This document shows positions 16,593 to 23,880 of a stretch of DNA of 64,000 nucleotides, piece by piece. Position numbers and translations under genes: made by a program. Each line of letters starts with the position of its first letter. Position 1 is the first letter of the stretch. The stretch is from the NCBI RefSeq assembly GCF_007655485.1, contig NZ_VJXQ01000001.1, positions 190,633-254,632 of the forward strand, in the 5' to 3' direction. Source of the stretch: Halobellus captivus (GTDB taxonomy: Archaea > Halobacteriota > Halobacteria > Halobacteriales > Haloferacaceae). The notes under the pieces were generated by a model, which searched no databases, was not told the DNA's origin, and saw only the letters and a program-made list of their open reading frames with translations.

Positions 16593-16816
16593 ATCTGTGA
16601 TTCCTTGATTCTTTTATTCTTTGAATCAGCGATACAGTGATTCAGCGAGTTAGCGAATCGAGGAATACCTGATTCAACGAATGTGCGAATCCAAGATCCC
16701 TTGCGCTTTTGTATCACGAAATCGCAGAGTTGCAGATTCAATGAATAATAGACTCCTTAATTCTCAAATTCCCTGATTCACTGATCCGATGAATCACAGA
16801 TTCAATGAGTTAAGGA
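16593..16816. repeat. Array of 28 degenerate 8-bp repeats (candidate centromere)
   Basis: Read in 8-bp steps from 16593, the sequence forms 28 contiguous octamers without a phase break. The consensus is close to WTCANNGA (equivalently GATTCANN); 22 of the 28 units end in GA, and TTCAATGA, TTCACTGA, TTCAGCGA and TTCAACGA recur. Unspaced short iterons of this kind are bound by ribbon-helix-helix centromere proteins in bacterial par systems (for example the 7-bp heptads of the omega protein). It lies about 200 nt upstream of parA. It is not a CRISPR array, since it has no spacers. Confidence 0.8.
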
Positions 16817-16862
16817 GCCACGTTCGGACCAGCACTTCTTTGGAACGGTACTGCGATTTTCT

Positions 16863-16902
16863 GTTTTCGAATCAGTGACTCTTTGATTCACTGAGTTGTT
16901 GA
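16863..16902. repeat. Second octamer cluster, five units
   Basis: GTTTTCGA, ATCAGTGA, CTCTTTGA, TTCACTGA and GTTGTTGA are contiguous octamers, all ending in GA and matching the main array consensus. They lie between the main array and the parA promoter. Confidence 0.65.
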
Positions 16903-16992
16903 TAGGGACGAAATACGTTCATAAAGCCCCTACTGCCCCTTTCCGGGAATAACGTCTTTGATACAAAGATCAAATTTCGGGATCGGATATAG

Positions 16993-17024
16993 ATTTATGA
17001 ATCAATGAATCAATGAACGATCGA
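16993..17024 (+). promoter_or_regulatory. parA promoter with four octamers running into the start codon
   Basis: ATTTATGA, ATCAATGA, ATCAATGA and ACGATCGA are contiguous, and the last one ends on the A of the parA ATG. The TATA-like TTTATGA lies 23-29 nt before the start, so repeat-bound protein would cover the promoter. This suggests autorepression of the par operon by its own centromere-binding protein. Confidence 0.6.
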
Positions 17025-17935
17025 TGACTGACGCACCACGTGGATGGGCCGTCACGCCGTCAACTGAGATCCCCACTGTCGCCTTCGGCAATCAAAAGGG
17101 CGGAACTGGGAAAACGACGGCGACGATTAACAGCGCGGCGGCACTGGCCACTCGCGATCACGAGGTCCTCGCGATCGATTTGGATCCCCAGGCGGATCTG
17201 ACGAAGGGGCTCGGTCTGGGCCCGGGCGACGACACCGACCCATCGAACCCGAAGAACGCGCTCCCGAACACGCTCGTCACCGACGATGCGAACCTCTTGG
17301 ACGTCCTCGTCGACAACCCGCGGACGCACGATACGAACCTCTCGGAAATCGTGATCCGAGCCGACGAGTACGATCACCTGAACTTCGACTTGGTTCCGAG
17401 CCACAAGGATATGGGTCTCGCCAGGGACTGGATGGACGACGCCAACGCCCGTCTCTCGCTGAAAGTAGCCCTCGAAGAGCTGGTCGAAGACGGGTACGAC
17501 TACGATTTCATACTCATCGATTGCCCGCCGGATCTCTCAGTACTCACCGATGCGGCGTTCATCGCCTCCCAAAACGCCCTTTTAGCCGCACAAACCCAGG
17601 CCACGTCGCGAGACGCGCTGGACGATCTGTGGGACCAACTCGAATCGATCGAAGACAATCAACAGATCGAAATCGGGATCGTCGGTCTCCTCGCCAATAT
17701 GTACAGAGACGACGGCCAATCGAGGAAGTTCGAGACCGTGTTCACGGAGTCCTTCGCCTCAATGGCACCGATTTTCAAACTCCCGATGCGCGTCGCGATT
17801 CAGCGCGCGTGGGATAACGGACGGGACATCTTCGAGTGGGAGGATGCGAACGACCAACAGGTCGAACGCGACGTCTTCGGAGATATCGCCGAAACGATGG
17901 AACGGGCGTTCGACAGAGCGCCGGTGGAGGCGTAA
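17024..17935 (+). CDS. parA: ParA-family partition ATPase
   Basis: A 303-residue deviant-Walker ATPase. GNQKGGTGKTT (residues 22-32) holds the signature lysine K25 and the Walker A lysine K30, IDLDPQAD (51-58) is the A-prime motif, and DFILIDCPPD (161-170) is Walker B. There are only about 15 residues before the first strand, so it has no N-terminal HTH domain. DNA-site recognition must come from a partner, most likely the gene 2 nt downstream. Expected role: nucleoid-bound ATP-dependent segregation of a replicon or chromosome region. The GC content and the AT-rich repeats around it suggest a plasmid-derived cassette. Confidence 0.88.
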   Translation: MTDAPRGWAVTPSTEIPTVAFGNQKGGTGKTTATINSAAALATRDHEVLAIDLDPQADLTKGLGLGPGDDTDPSNPKNALPNTLVTDDANLLDVLVDNPRTHDTNLSEIVIRADEYDHLNFDLVPSHKDMGLARDWMDDANARLSLKVALEELVEDGYDYDFILIDCPPDLSVLTDAAFIASQNALLAAQTQATSRDALDDLWDQLESIEDNQQIEIGIVGLLANMYRDDGQSRKFETVFTESFASMAPIFKLPMRVAIQRAWDNGRDIFEWEDANDQQVERDVFGDIAETMERAFDRAPVEA

Positions 17936-17937
17936 CG

Positions 17938-18363
17938 ATGCCCCGAGGAATGGACGAGCGGTTTGCGACCCCGGGGGGAGACGACGGAGAAGAGCCTACC
18001 GGGAACGAAGCCCCGCTGACGGAATCCCGAAGCGATTCATCGAAGGACGACGGCTCGTCTCCGCAGGGTAGTCCCTCCGCGTCCGATGCGGAATCGACGA
18101 ACGCCGAACAGCGCGAAGCGGACGACGAACCGCTCAACATCCGCGAGGACTGGGATTCGGCGACGATATACGTCGAGCCCGAACAGAGCGAGGACATCGA
18201 GATCGCCTTCACTCGGTTGAAAAAGCAACTGCAACGCGAAGATACCACCCTGGAGAAGAACAAACACTTCTATCGCGGTATTTTCGAGATCGCCTTCGAC
18301 GAGCACCGAGAAGAAACCAAAGCGCGGATCCGCGAACTCGCGGCTGCCGACAGCGATCACTGA
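17938..18363 (+). CDS. Putative ribbon-helix-helix centromere-binding partner of ParA
   Basis: A 141-residue protein that starts 2 nt after parA. Residues 1-70 are acidic, Ser/Gly/Asp-rich and probably disordered. Residues 75-125 show a short strand (ATIYV, 75-79), then two amphipathic helices (about 82-100 and 104-125, the latter containing KNKHFYRGIFEIAFDEH). This is the order of a ribbon-helix-helix domain, as in ParG or omega. I do not recognise a named family; the assignment rests on this layout, on its position behind parA and on the adjacent octamer arrays. A flexible N-tail could stimulate ParA as in ParG. Confidence 0.62.
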   Translation: MPRGMDERFATPGGDDGEEPTGNEAPLTESRSDSSKDDGSSPQGSPSASDAESTNAEQREADDEPLNIREDWDSATIYVEPEQSEDIEIAFTRLKKQLQREDTTLEKNKHFYRGIFEIAFDEHREETKARIRELAAADSDH

Positions 18364-18393
18364 CTCACGGATTCAATGAGTTTGTGATCCTTG
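18362..18393. repeat. Octamer cluster at the 3' end of the par cassette
   Basis: GACTCACG, GATTCAAT, GAGTTTGT and GATCCTTG form four contiguous octamers beginning inside the stop codon of the partner gene. The cassette is therefore flanked by the same repeat type on both sides. Few units, so confidence is moderate. Confidence 0.5.
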
Positions 18394-18602
18394 TCCGGGG
18401 GTGTCGACGATCCGATTCTCACATTGACGCGACTATATAGTGTACGATACGAGTCAATAAACCAATAACTGCGATATAATTTCCGAACAACGGGCCGAAA
18501 CGGCGGTGGTCCCCCTAGGGGAGACGTGATAGTGCCGCGGAGTGACACTCTTCCGAGGAGCGCGGACGTGCTACTTTATTAGCGGGGCTCTTTGGACCGT
18601 CT
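18394..18602. promoter_or_regulatory. Intergenic region with two palindromes and a TATA box
   Basis: ACTATATAGT (18432-18441) and CCCCTAGGGG (18512-18521) are perfect 10-bp palindromes. CTACTTTATTAG (18569-18580) is a good TATA box about 25-30 nt before the ATG at 18603, giving a leaderless start. No gene is visible. Confidence 0.5.
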
Positions 18603-19634
18603 ATGAGCGACCCGAAGCCGTTCAGATACGACGCAGAGGTGCCCGCCGGAGAGACGCGCCACCTCCGCTATGAGATCAGCGAGACGTACCTCGGCGATCC
18701 TGTCGAAATACCCGTGACGATCATCAACGGTGAGAGGGGCGGTCCGACAGCGTTTCTGTCCGCGGCGATTCACGGCGATGAACTGAACGGTGTGAAGGTA
18801 CTCCAAGAAGTGGCAGACCGGTACGACCCCACCGACCTCCACGGAACGATCGTCTGCGTACACGTCGCCAACGTTCCTGGGTATCTCGCACAGCAGCGCT
18901 ACATTCCGATATACGATTTGGACCTGAACCGGTCATTTCCGGGACGGGCAGGCTCGAACACGGCCGAACGAATGGCGAACCAGATCTACGAGCGGTTCGT
19001 CAAGCCCTGTGACTTCGCCCTCGACTTCCATACGTCGACGCGAAACCGGACGACGATGTACCACGTCCGTGCCGACACGGGCAATCCGGCGGTCAACAGA
19101 CTCGCCCGTGCGTTCGGCTCGAACCTCATCCTGTCGGGTGAGGCGGATCAGGGATCGCTGCGCACGGTCGCGACGAGAGACGAGATTCCGACGATCACCG
19201 TCGAGATGGGGCGCGCGCACCGATTCCAACCGGAGTTGATCGAGCGCGCACTCGACGGCGTCGAGAGCGTCCTCGCGGAGTACGAAATGCTCCCCGAGGC
19301 CACGGTCCAGTGGCCGGGATGGACGAAGGTCGTCGACGGCGACGGCGAAAAGACGTGGCTCCGCGCCGACACCGGCGGACTCGTCGAGATGCAGTACGGT
19401 CCCGTTCCGCTCGTCCACGAGGGCGAGACGATCTGTACGATCACGGATCACTTCAAAGAGCGCGAGAAGCGCGTTGCGGCCCCGTTCACCGGCCTCATCA
19501 TCGGTTCACTGCAGAATCCCGTAGCGGCCCCCGGGCACCCGCTGTGCCACCTCGTCGGCGTCGACGACGCGACGCTCCGAGAGATCGAACGCGAAATCGA
19601 CGCCGGGGAGTTCAGCGAACGCCCGTGGATGTAG
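18603..19634 (+). CDS. Succinylglutamate desuccinylase / aspartoacylase family zinc hydrolase
   Basis: A 343-residue M14-like metallo-hydrolase. The zinc motif HGDELNG (H58, E61), the DLNRSFPG substrate loop and the third ligand in DFHTST are present, together with a C-terminal beta domain (AAPFTGLIIG...). Haloarchaea carry several such proteins; they deacylate N-acyl amino acids or act with ATP-grasp ligases, and the exact substrate cannot be read here. A TATA box 25-30 nt upstream supports the start. It follows the par cassette but has ordinary GC-rich coding and probably is not part of it. Confidence 0.85.
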   Translation: MSDPKPFRYDAEVPAGETRHLRYEISETYLGDPVEIPVTIINGERGGPTAFLSAAIHGDELNGVKVLQEVADRYDPTDLHGTIVCVHVANVPGYLAQQRYIPIYDLDLNRSFPGRAGSNTAERMANQIYERFVKPCDFALDFHTSTRNRTTMYHVRADTGNPAVNRLARAFGSNLILSGEADQGSLRTVATRDEIPTITVEMGRAHRFQPELIERALDGVESVLAEYEMLPEATVQWPGWTKVVDGDGEKTWLRADTGGLVEMQYGPVPLVHEGETICTITDHFKEREKRVAAPFTGLIIGSLQNPVAAPGHPLCHLVGVDDATLREIEREIDAGEFSERPWM

Positions 19635-19660
19635 TGATGAAGCGCGAAAGCGCGACCGCC

Positions 19661-20176
19661 TCACGAACGCTGTGAACGAACCCCGTCCGCGACTCGCGAG
19701 GCCGTTCCGTGGTCGTCGTCCCCGTACGCGATGAATCGGACGTCTGAGAGCGAATCCGGGTCGAACGCAGCGATCTCTTCGAGGATAATCCGCGCGCCCG
19801 ATTCGAGGTCGAAGCCCGCGACGCCGCAGCCCAGAGCCGGGATGACGAGCGAGTCACAACCGAGTTCGTCGGCGCGTTCGAGGGCGTTTCGCGCCGCGTC
19901 GCGGATGCTCTCCGCAGTCGCCTTTCCGTCCCCGTAATGCGGCATCGCCGCCGCGTGGATCACGTACTCGGCGTCGAGGTCGAACGCGTCTGTCACGGCG
20001 ACTGCGCCGAGGTCGACCGGCCCCTGCTCGATGGCCGCCCGGTTCAACGCCGGGCCGCCGCCTCGTCTGAGTGCGCCCGCGACGCCGGATCCCATCCGAA
20101 GGCTCGTTCCCGCGGCGTTGACGAGGGCGTCAGCCGACTGCTGTGCGATGTCCCCGCGCACGACGGAGAAGTGCAT
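19661..20176 (-). CDS. Macrodomain protein (ADP-ribose / O-acetyl-ADP-ribose hydrolase type)
   Basis: A 171-residue macrodomain: VVRGDIAQQSADALVNAAGTSLRMGSGV-type N-terminus with the NAA and GSGVAGAL binding loops, and IPALGCGVAGFD for the phosphate loop. MacroD-like members remove ADP-ribose from proteins or deacetylate O-acetyl-ADP-ribose. ATG 20176 begins directly at the fold; the extension to 20236 is basic and unlike the family. It converges on the AstE-like gene. Confidence 0.88.
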   Translation of the reverse strand: MHFSVVRGDIAQQSADALVNAAGTSLRMGSGVAGALRRGGGPALNRAAIEQGPVDLGAVAVTDAFDLDAEYVIHAAAMPHYGDGKATAESIRDAARNALERADELGCDSLVIPALGCGVAGFDLESGARIILEEIAAFDPDSLSDVRFIAYGDDDHGTASRVADGVRSQRS

Positions 20177-20307
20177 AACAACAGTCGACGCCGAGTCGAA
20201 AAAACGTCTGCGCCGCACGTCGCGAGCAGATCGCACGATGCACCGAACGATGGACGTATCGGTCGATCTACCGAACTACTCTTGTCGAATTGGGCCCTCG
20301 GACGCGT

Positions 20308-21159
20308 ATGACCGATCCATCGGTGGATCACGCCCGATTGCAGGAGACCGCTGCGAGCGCCGTTCGCGCCAGCGGTGCCTTCCTCCTCGACGCGTTCCGC
20401 GGCGATCCGATCGACGCCGAGTACGGCACTGACGACGTGAAGTCGGCCGCGGACCGCGTTGCCGAGGAGCGGGCGGTGACCGCGATCAGAGAGCGCTATC
20501 CCGACCACGCGATCCACGGCGAGGAGTCCGGGCGCAGCGGCGAGCACCGCTACGAGTGGGTCGTCGACCCGCTCGACGGGACCAATAACTTCGTCGCCGA
20601 CATCCCGCTGTTCGCGGCGGCGGCGTGCGTCCTCGAGGACGGCGATCCGGTGGTTTCGGCGATCTACGAGCCGTTGCTCGACTCGCTGTATCTCGCACGA
20701 CGTGGGAGCGGTGCGACCGTCGACGGCGACGCGCTCGTCGCCGAGAGCGAGCGGTCGCTCGCGCGTGGAACCGTCTCGTTCGTCGTGGGGCTTCCGGCCC
20801 TTCGCAACGAGGGTTACCGGACCGCCGCAGAGCGGGTCGAAGCCGCGGTCGACTCGCGCTGCAAGCGCGTCATCAACACCTGGTCGCCCTGCGTGGATTG
20901 GGGCCTCCTCGCGCGCGGGTCGATCGAGGGCCTCGTCGCCTACCGTCCGGACGTCTACGAACAGTACGCGGGTTCGCTACTCGCGGAGGAGAGCGGCGTC
21001 GTCCGTCGCGTGTTCGACATTGGAGAGGGGCGTAAAGCACTCGAAGAACGCGACGTCGGTACCGACGCGTCCGGCGTGAACGGCCTCTACGTGGCGGCGA
21101 CCGATCGGGAAACGTGCGACCGACTCGTCGACGCGGCGACGGCTGCGCTCGATCGCTGA
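20308..21159 (+). CDS. Inositol monophosphatase-family phosphatase
   Basis: About 283 residues of the lithium-sensitive IMPase/FBPase superfamily. It has the metal-binding GEESG motif and VVDPLDGTNNF (metal-binding aspartates plus the Thr that activates water). The third motif, normally WDxxA, reads SPCVDWGLLARG. In archaea such enzymes may act on inositol phosphate, fructose 1,6-bisphosphate or both. The first ATG (20308) is used. It diverges from the macrodomain gene. Confidence 0.85.
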   Translation: MTDPSVDHARLQETAASAVRASGAFLLDAFRGDPIDAEYGTDDVKSAADRVAEERAVTAIRERYPDHAIHGEESGRSGEHRYEWVVDPLDGTNNFVADIPLFAAAACVLEDGDPVVSAIYEPLLDSLYLARRGSGATVDGDALVAESERSLARGTVSFVVGLPALRNEGYRTAAERVEAAVDSRCKRVINTWSPCVDWGLLARGSIEGLVAYRPDVYEQYAGSLLAEESGVVRRVFDIGEGRKALEERDVGTDASGVNGLYVAATDRETCDRLVDAATAALDR

Positions 21160-21234
21160 ATCGTCTCCGTCGAGCACAACCCGCGTGCTTCGGAACCGCC
21201 GGGTTTCAAGCGCCGTCGGTCCTTTTCGCCACCT

Positions 21235-21693
21235 ATGGTACTCGACACTGTGATGGTTACCCTACACGTTCTGGTGGGGGCGCTGTGGGTCGGTAGCGTC
21301 GTCTTCGTCGCCGGAGCGGTCCTCCCGGCCGCGGTCGAAGGGGCGCTTGACGCGGCCCCGCTGGAGAAAATCGCGGATCGACTCGTCTATCTCTCCCGCG
21401 GCGCGGCGGTCGTGATGTTCGTCACCGGCGGCCACCTCGCCGGAACGCGCTACACCGTCGAGACGCTCACGGGGAGCGGACGCGGACACTTGGTTCTCGC
21501 GATGCTCGCGCTGTGGCTCGTCCTGACCGCACTCGTCGAAATCGGCCGGAGCCGACTCGTCGACGGCCTGCGGGAAAAGCGCGTTCGCGCGCCCGCCGCC
21601 GACTCGACGGCGATCTTCCGTGCGGCGGCCGTCGTCGGAATCCTCCTGCTCGTCGACGCTGGACTGCTCGCATCGGGGATGGCGCCGTATTAA
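21235..21693 (+). CDS. Four-helix membrane protein, CopD/DUF2269-like
   Basis: A 152-residue protein with four transmembrane segments. The first reads MVTLHVLVGALWVGSVVF, a histidine-containing helix like that of CopD-type copper-resistance and related haem- or metal-binding membrane proteins; GGHLAGTRY follows the second helix. The similarity is structural and weak, so no function is assigned. It is followed 13 nt later by the bacterial-PH pair and could be co-transcribed with it. Confidence 0.72.
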   Translation: MVLDTVMVTLHVLVGALWVGSVVFVAGAVLPAAVEGALDAAPLEKIADRLVYLSRGAAVVMFVTGGHLAGTRYTVETLTGSGRGHLVLAMLALWLVLTALVEIGRSRLVDGLREKRVRAPAADSTAIFRAAAVVGILLLVDAGLLASGMAPY

Positions 21694-21706
21694 GAGGATA
21701 CAAAGA

Positions 21707-22174
21707 ATGAATCGGCTCGATCCCCGCATCCGAATCCTGTGGATCGTTCGCTCGATCCTGACCGCAGCCGTACTGGCCGGTATCGTCCTCGGCGTCAGCC
21801 GCTTCGTCGATCCGACGTGGCTGCCCGGGTGGCTGCCCGCGGCGGTCTTCGTCGGCGTCGGCGGTCTCGGCGTCGCGTTCGCGGTGCTCCGCTACCGGGC
21901 GTGGCGCTACGAGGTCCGCGAGGACTCGCTGTACCTCGAGCGCGGCGTGCTCACGCGAGTTCGGACCGTCGTTCCGTTCGTCCGCATTCAGCACGTCGAC
22001 ACGTCACGATCACCCACAGAACGGCTCGTCGGCCTCGCCAGCACCGTCGTTTACACGGCGGGATCCCGCGGTGCCGACGTGTCGGTCCCCGGACTCACGC
22101 CGAGCGATGCCGACGATCTCCGTGAGCGGCTGAAGCGGTTGGCGATCCGCTCGGAGGGCGAGGACGCGGTCTGA
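21707..22174 (+). CDS. Bacterial PH (YdbS-like) membrane protein
   Basis: A 155-residue protein with two N-terminal transmembrane helices and one bPH2 domain: the YEVREDSLYLERGVLTR start and the VVPFVRIQHVDTSRS core typical of PF03703. It is the small partner of the three-domain protein that starts 1 nt after its stop. Bacillus YdbS/YdbT is the known pair and is linked to resistance to certain antimicrobial peptides. ATG 21707 lies 13 nt after the preceding stop, with a GAGGAT ribosome-binding-like sequence upstream. Confidence 0.88.
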   Translation: MNRLDPRIRILWIVRSILTAAVLAGIVLGVSRFVDPTWLPGWLPAAVFVGVGGLGVAFAVLRYRAWRYEVREDSLYLERGVLTRVRTVVPFVRIQHVDTSRSPTERLVGLASTVVYTAGSRGADVSVPGLTPSDADDLRERLKRLAIRSEGEDAV

Positions 22175-22175
22175 G

Positions 22176-23855
22176 ATGCCCCGATCGCTCTCGCCGCTGT
22201 CGGTCCCGTACCGGGTGTTCCAGCGCGGCGGCGGAATCGTGGTCTTCCTCGCCTTCGCGGTGGGCGGCGGCGTCACGCTTCCGGGCCTCGGTCCCGCGGG
22301 GCCACTCGTGCTGGTGGGTGTCGCCCTCCTCGCGGTCGCCGCGCTCGTCGGCTACGAGGTCGCCTACGTCAGGCGGTTCAGCTACGAACTCGCGGCGGAG
22401 ACGCTCGATATCGACTCCGGCGTCTTCTCGCGCCGAAGCCGCGAGATCCCGCTCCGTCGGATACAGAACGTCGACATCTCGCGGAACATCGTCCAGCGCG
22501 GGCTCGGTATCGCCGTCGTCTCATTCGAGACCGCCGGGGGCGGTGAGACCGAAGCCCAGCTCCGGTTCGTCACCTTCGACGAGGCCAAGCGCCTCCAGCG
22601 CGAACTAGCGCGGCTGAAGCGGGGCGGGGCGGTCGAGTCTGGGAGCGAAGCGGTGGCGACGGACGAAGGTGTGTCGGTGGATGAAGGGGTGGCGGGAGGA
22701 GGACGGCCGTCGACAGCGACGTTCGCGGAACCGGAGTCGACGGAGCTGTTCGCGCTCGACCGGAGCGAACTCGCGATCCTCGGCGCGCTGTCCGTGGACT
22801 TCCGCGTTCCCGGGGTTCTCTTCATTCTCGTCTCGACGGTCGGATCGACCGTCATCGGCAACTACCTGGAGTCAGTCCCCGGCCTCGCGCTCGCGGTGGT
22901 CGCGGTCGTCCTCGTCGTCGCCGTCGCGCTCGTCTCGTGGATCGCCGGGGCCGCCGCGTCGATCATCGAGTACTACGGCTTCCGGCTCGTTCGCTCGGGC
23001 GACGAACTGCAGTACGAGCGCGGGCTGCTCCAACGCTACGACGGATCGATCCCGTTCGACAAGATCCAGACGCTGACGATCGCGGACAACCCGCTGAAGC
23101 GGTACTTCGGCTATGCGACGCTCTACATCGAGACGGCGGGCTACACGCCCGGGAGTTCCGGTGCCGGAGGTCGGGGATCGGAGGCGGCGATTCCGCTCGC
23201 CAAACGGGAGCACGTTCTCGAACTCGTCGAGGAACTCGAACCCGTCGGCGACGTGTCGTTCGAGCGACCCCCCAAGCGCGCGCGGCGGCGTTATCTCGTT
23301 CGCTACCTGCTCGTCGTGGCCGTTTTCGCGGGAGCGCTCTACGGTGTCAGCGCGCTGCTCTCGCTCCCGTTCCCGTGGTGGATCTCGCTGTCTCTGCTCC
23401 CGGTCGCGGTCCTGTTCGCGCACCTCACCTGGCGCAACCGCGGCCACTGGCTGGGCGAGCACCACGTCGTCACCCGAAATGGCGTTCTCAGACGCGAGAC
23501 GAAGATCGTGCCGTACTACCGGATCCAGACGGTCATCGACTCCCGGAGCGTCTTTCAAAGACGGCTCGGGCTCGCGACGGTCACAGTCGACACCGCCGGG
23601 TCGCTCTCGCTGGGCGGCCAAGACGCGGCCGCCGTCGACGTATCGAGCGCCCGCGCCGACGAGCTACGGGAGGAACTCGAAGCGCGGCTCGGTCGCGCCG
23701 TCGATGCGTATCGGTCCGGACGCGCCGGGATCGGAATAGCCGACGAGTACAACTCAGAGGCGGGGACGAACCATAACGAGGAGGCGGGAACGCACGGTGG
23801 AGGCGATTCCGGCGAAGCGACGGGTACGCCAGAGTCGCAAGGGGACGAGCGGTAA
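22176..23855 (+). CDS. Bacterial PH (YdbT-like) membrane protein with three PH domains
   Basis: A 559-residue protein with three pairs of transmembrane helices alternating with three bPH2 domains. Each domain shows the IP(L/F)xxIQ signature: IPLRRIQNVDISRN, IPFDKIQTLTIADN and VPYYRIQTVIDSRS. The linker after domain one and the C-terminal tail (rich in Glu, Gly and Thr) are low complexity. It forms an operon with the gene ending at 22174. The role is probably membrane-associated stress or envelope function (inferred from the YdbS/YdbT family). Confidence 0.88.
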   Translation: MPRSLSPLSVPYRVFQRGGGIVVFLAFAVGGGVTLPGLGPAGPLVLVGVALLAVAALVGYEVAYVRRFSYELAAETLDIDSGVFSRRSREIPLRRIQNVDISRNIVQRGLGIAVVSFETAGGGETEAQLRFVTFDEAKRLQRELARLKRGGAVESGSEAVATDEGVSVDEGVAGGGRPSTATFAEPESTELFALDRSELAILGALSVDFRVPGVLFILVSTVGSTVIGNYLESVPGLALAVVAVVLVVAVALVSWIAGAAASIIEYYGFRLVRSGDELQYERGLLQRYDGSIPFDKIQTLTIADNPLKRYFGYATLYIETAGYTPGSSGAGGRGSEAAIPLAKREHVLELVEELEPVGDVSFERPPKRARRRYLVRYLLVVAVFAGALYGVSALLSLPFPWWISLSLLPVAVLFAHLTWRNRGHWLGEHHVVTRNGVLRRETKIVPYYRIQTVIDSRSVFQRRLGLATVTVDTAGSLSLGGQDAAAVDVSSARADELREELEARLGRAVDAYRSGRAGIGIADEYNSEAGTNHNEEAGTHGGGDSGEATGTPESQGDER

Positions 23856-23880
23856 CCGAGGGAGGGCCGACAACGGTCTC

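Noticed and set aside
16505..16816. CRISPR array
   Set aside because: Octamers are contiguous and only 8 bp; there are no 24-37-bp repeats, no spacers and no cas genes.
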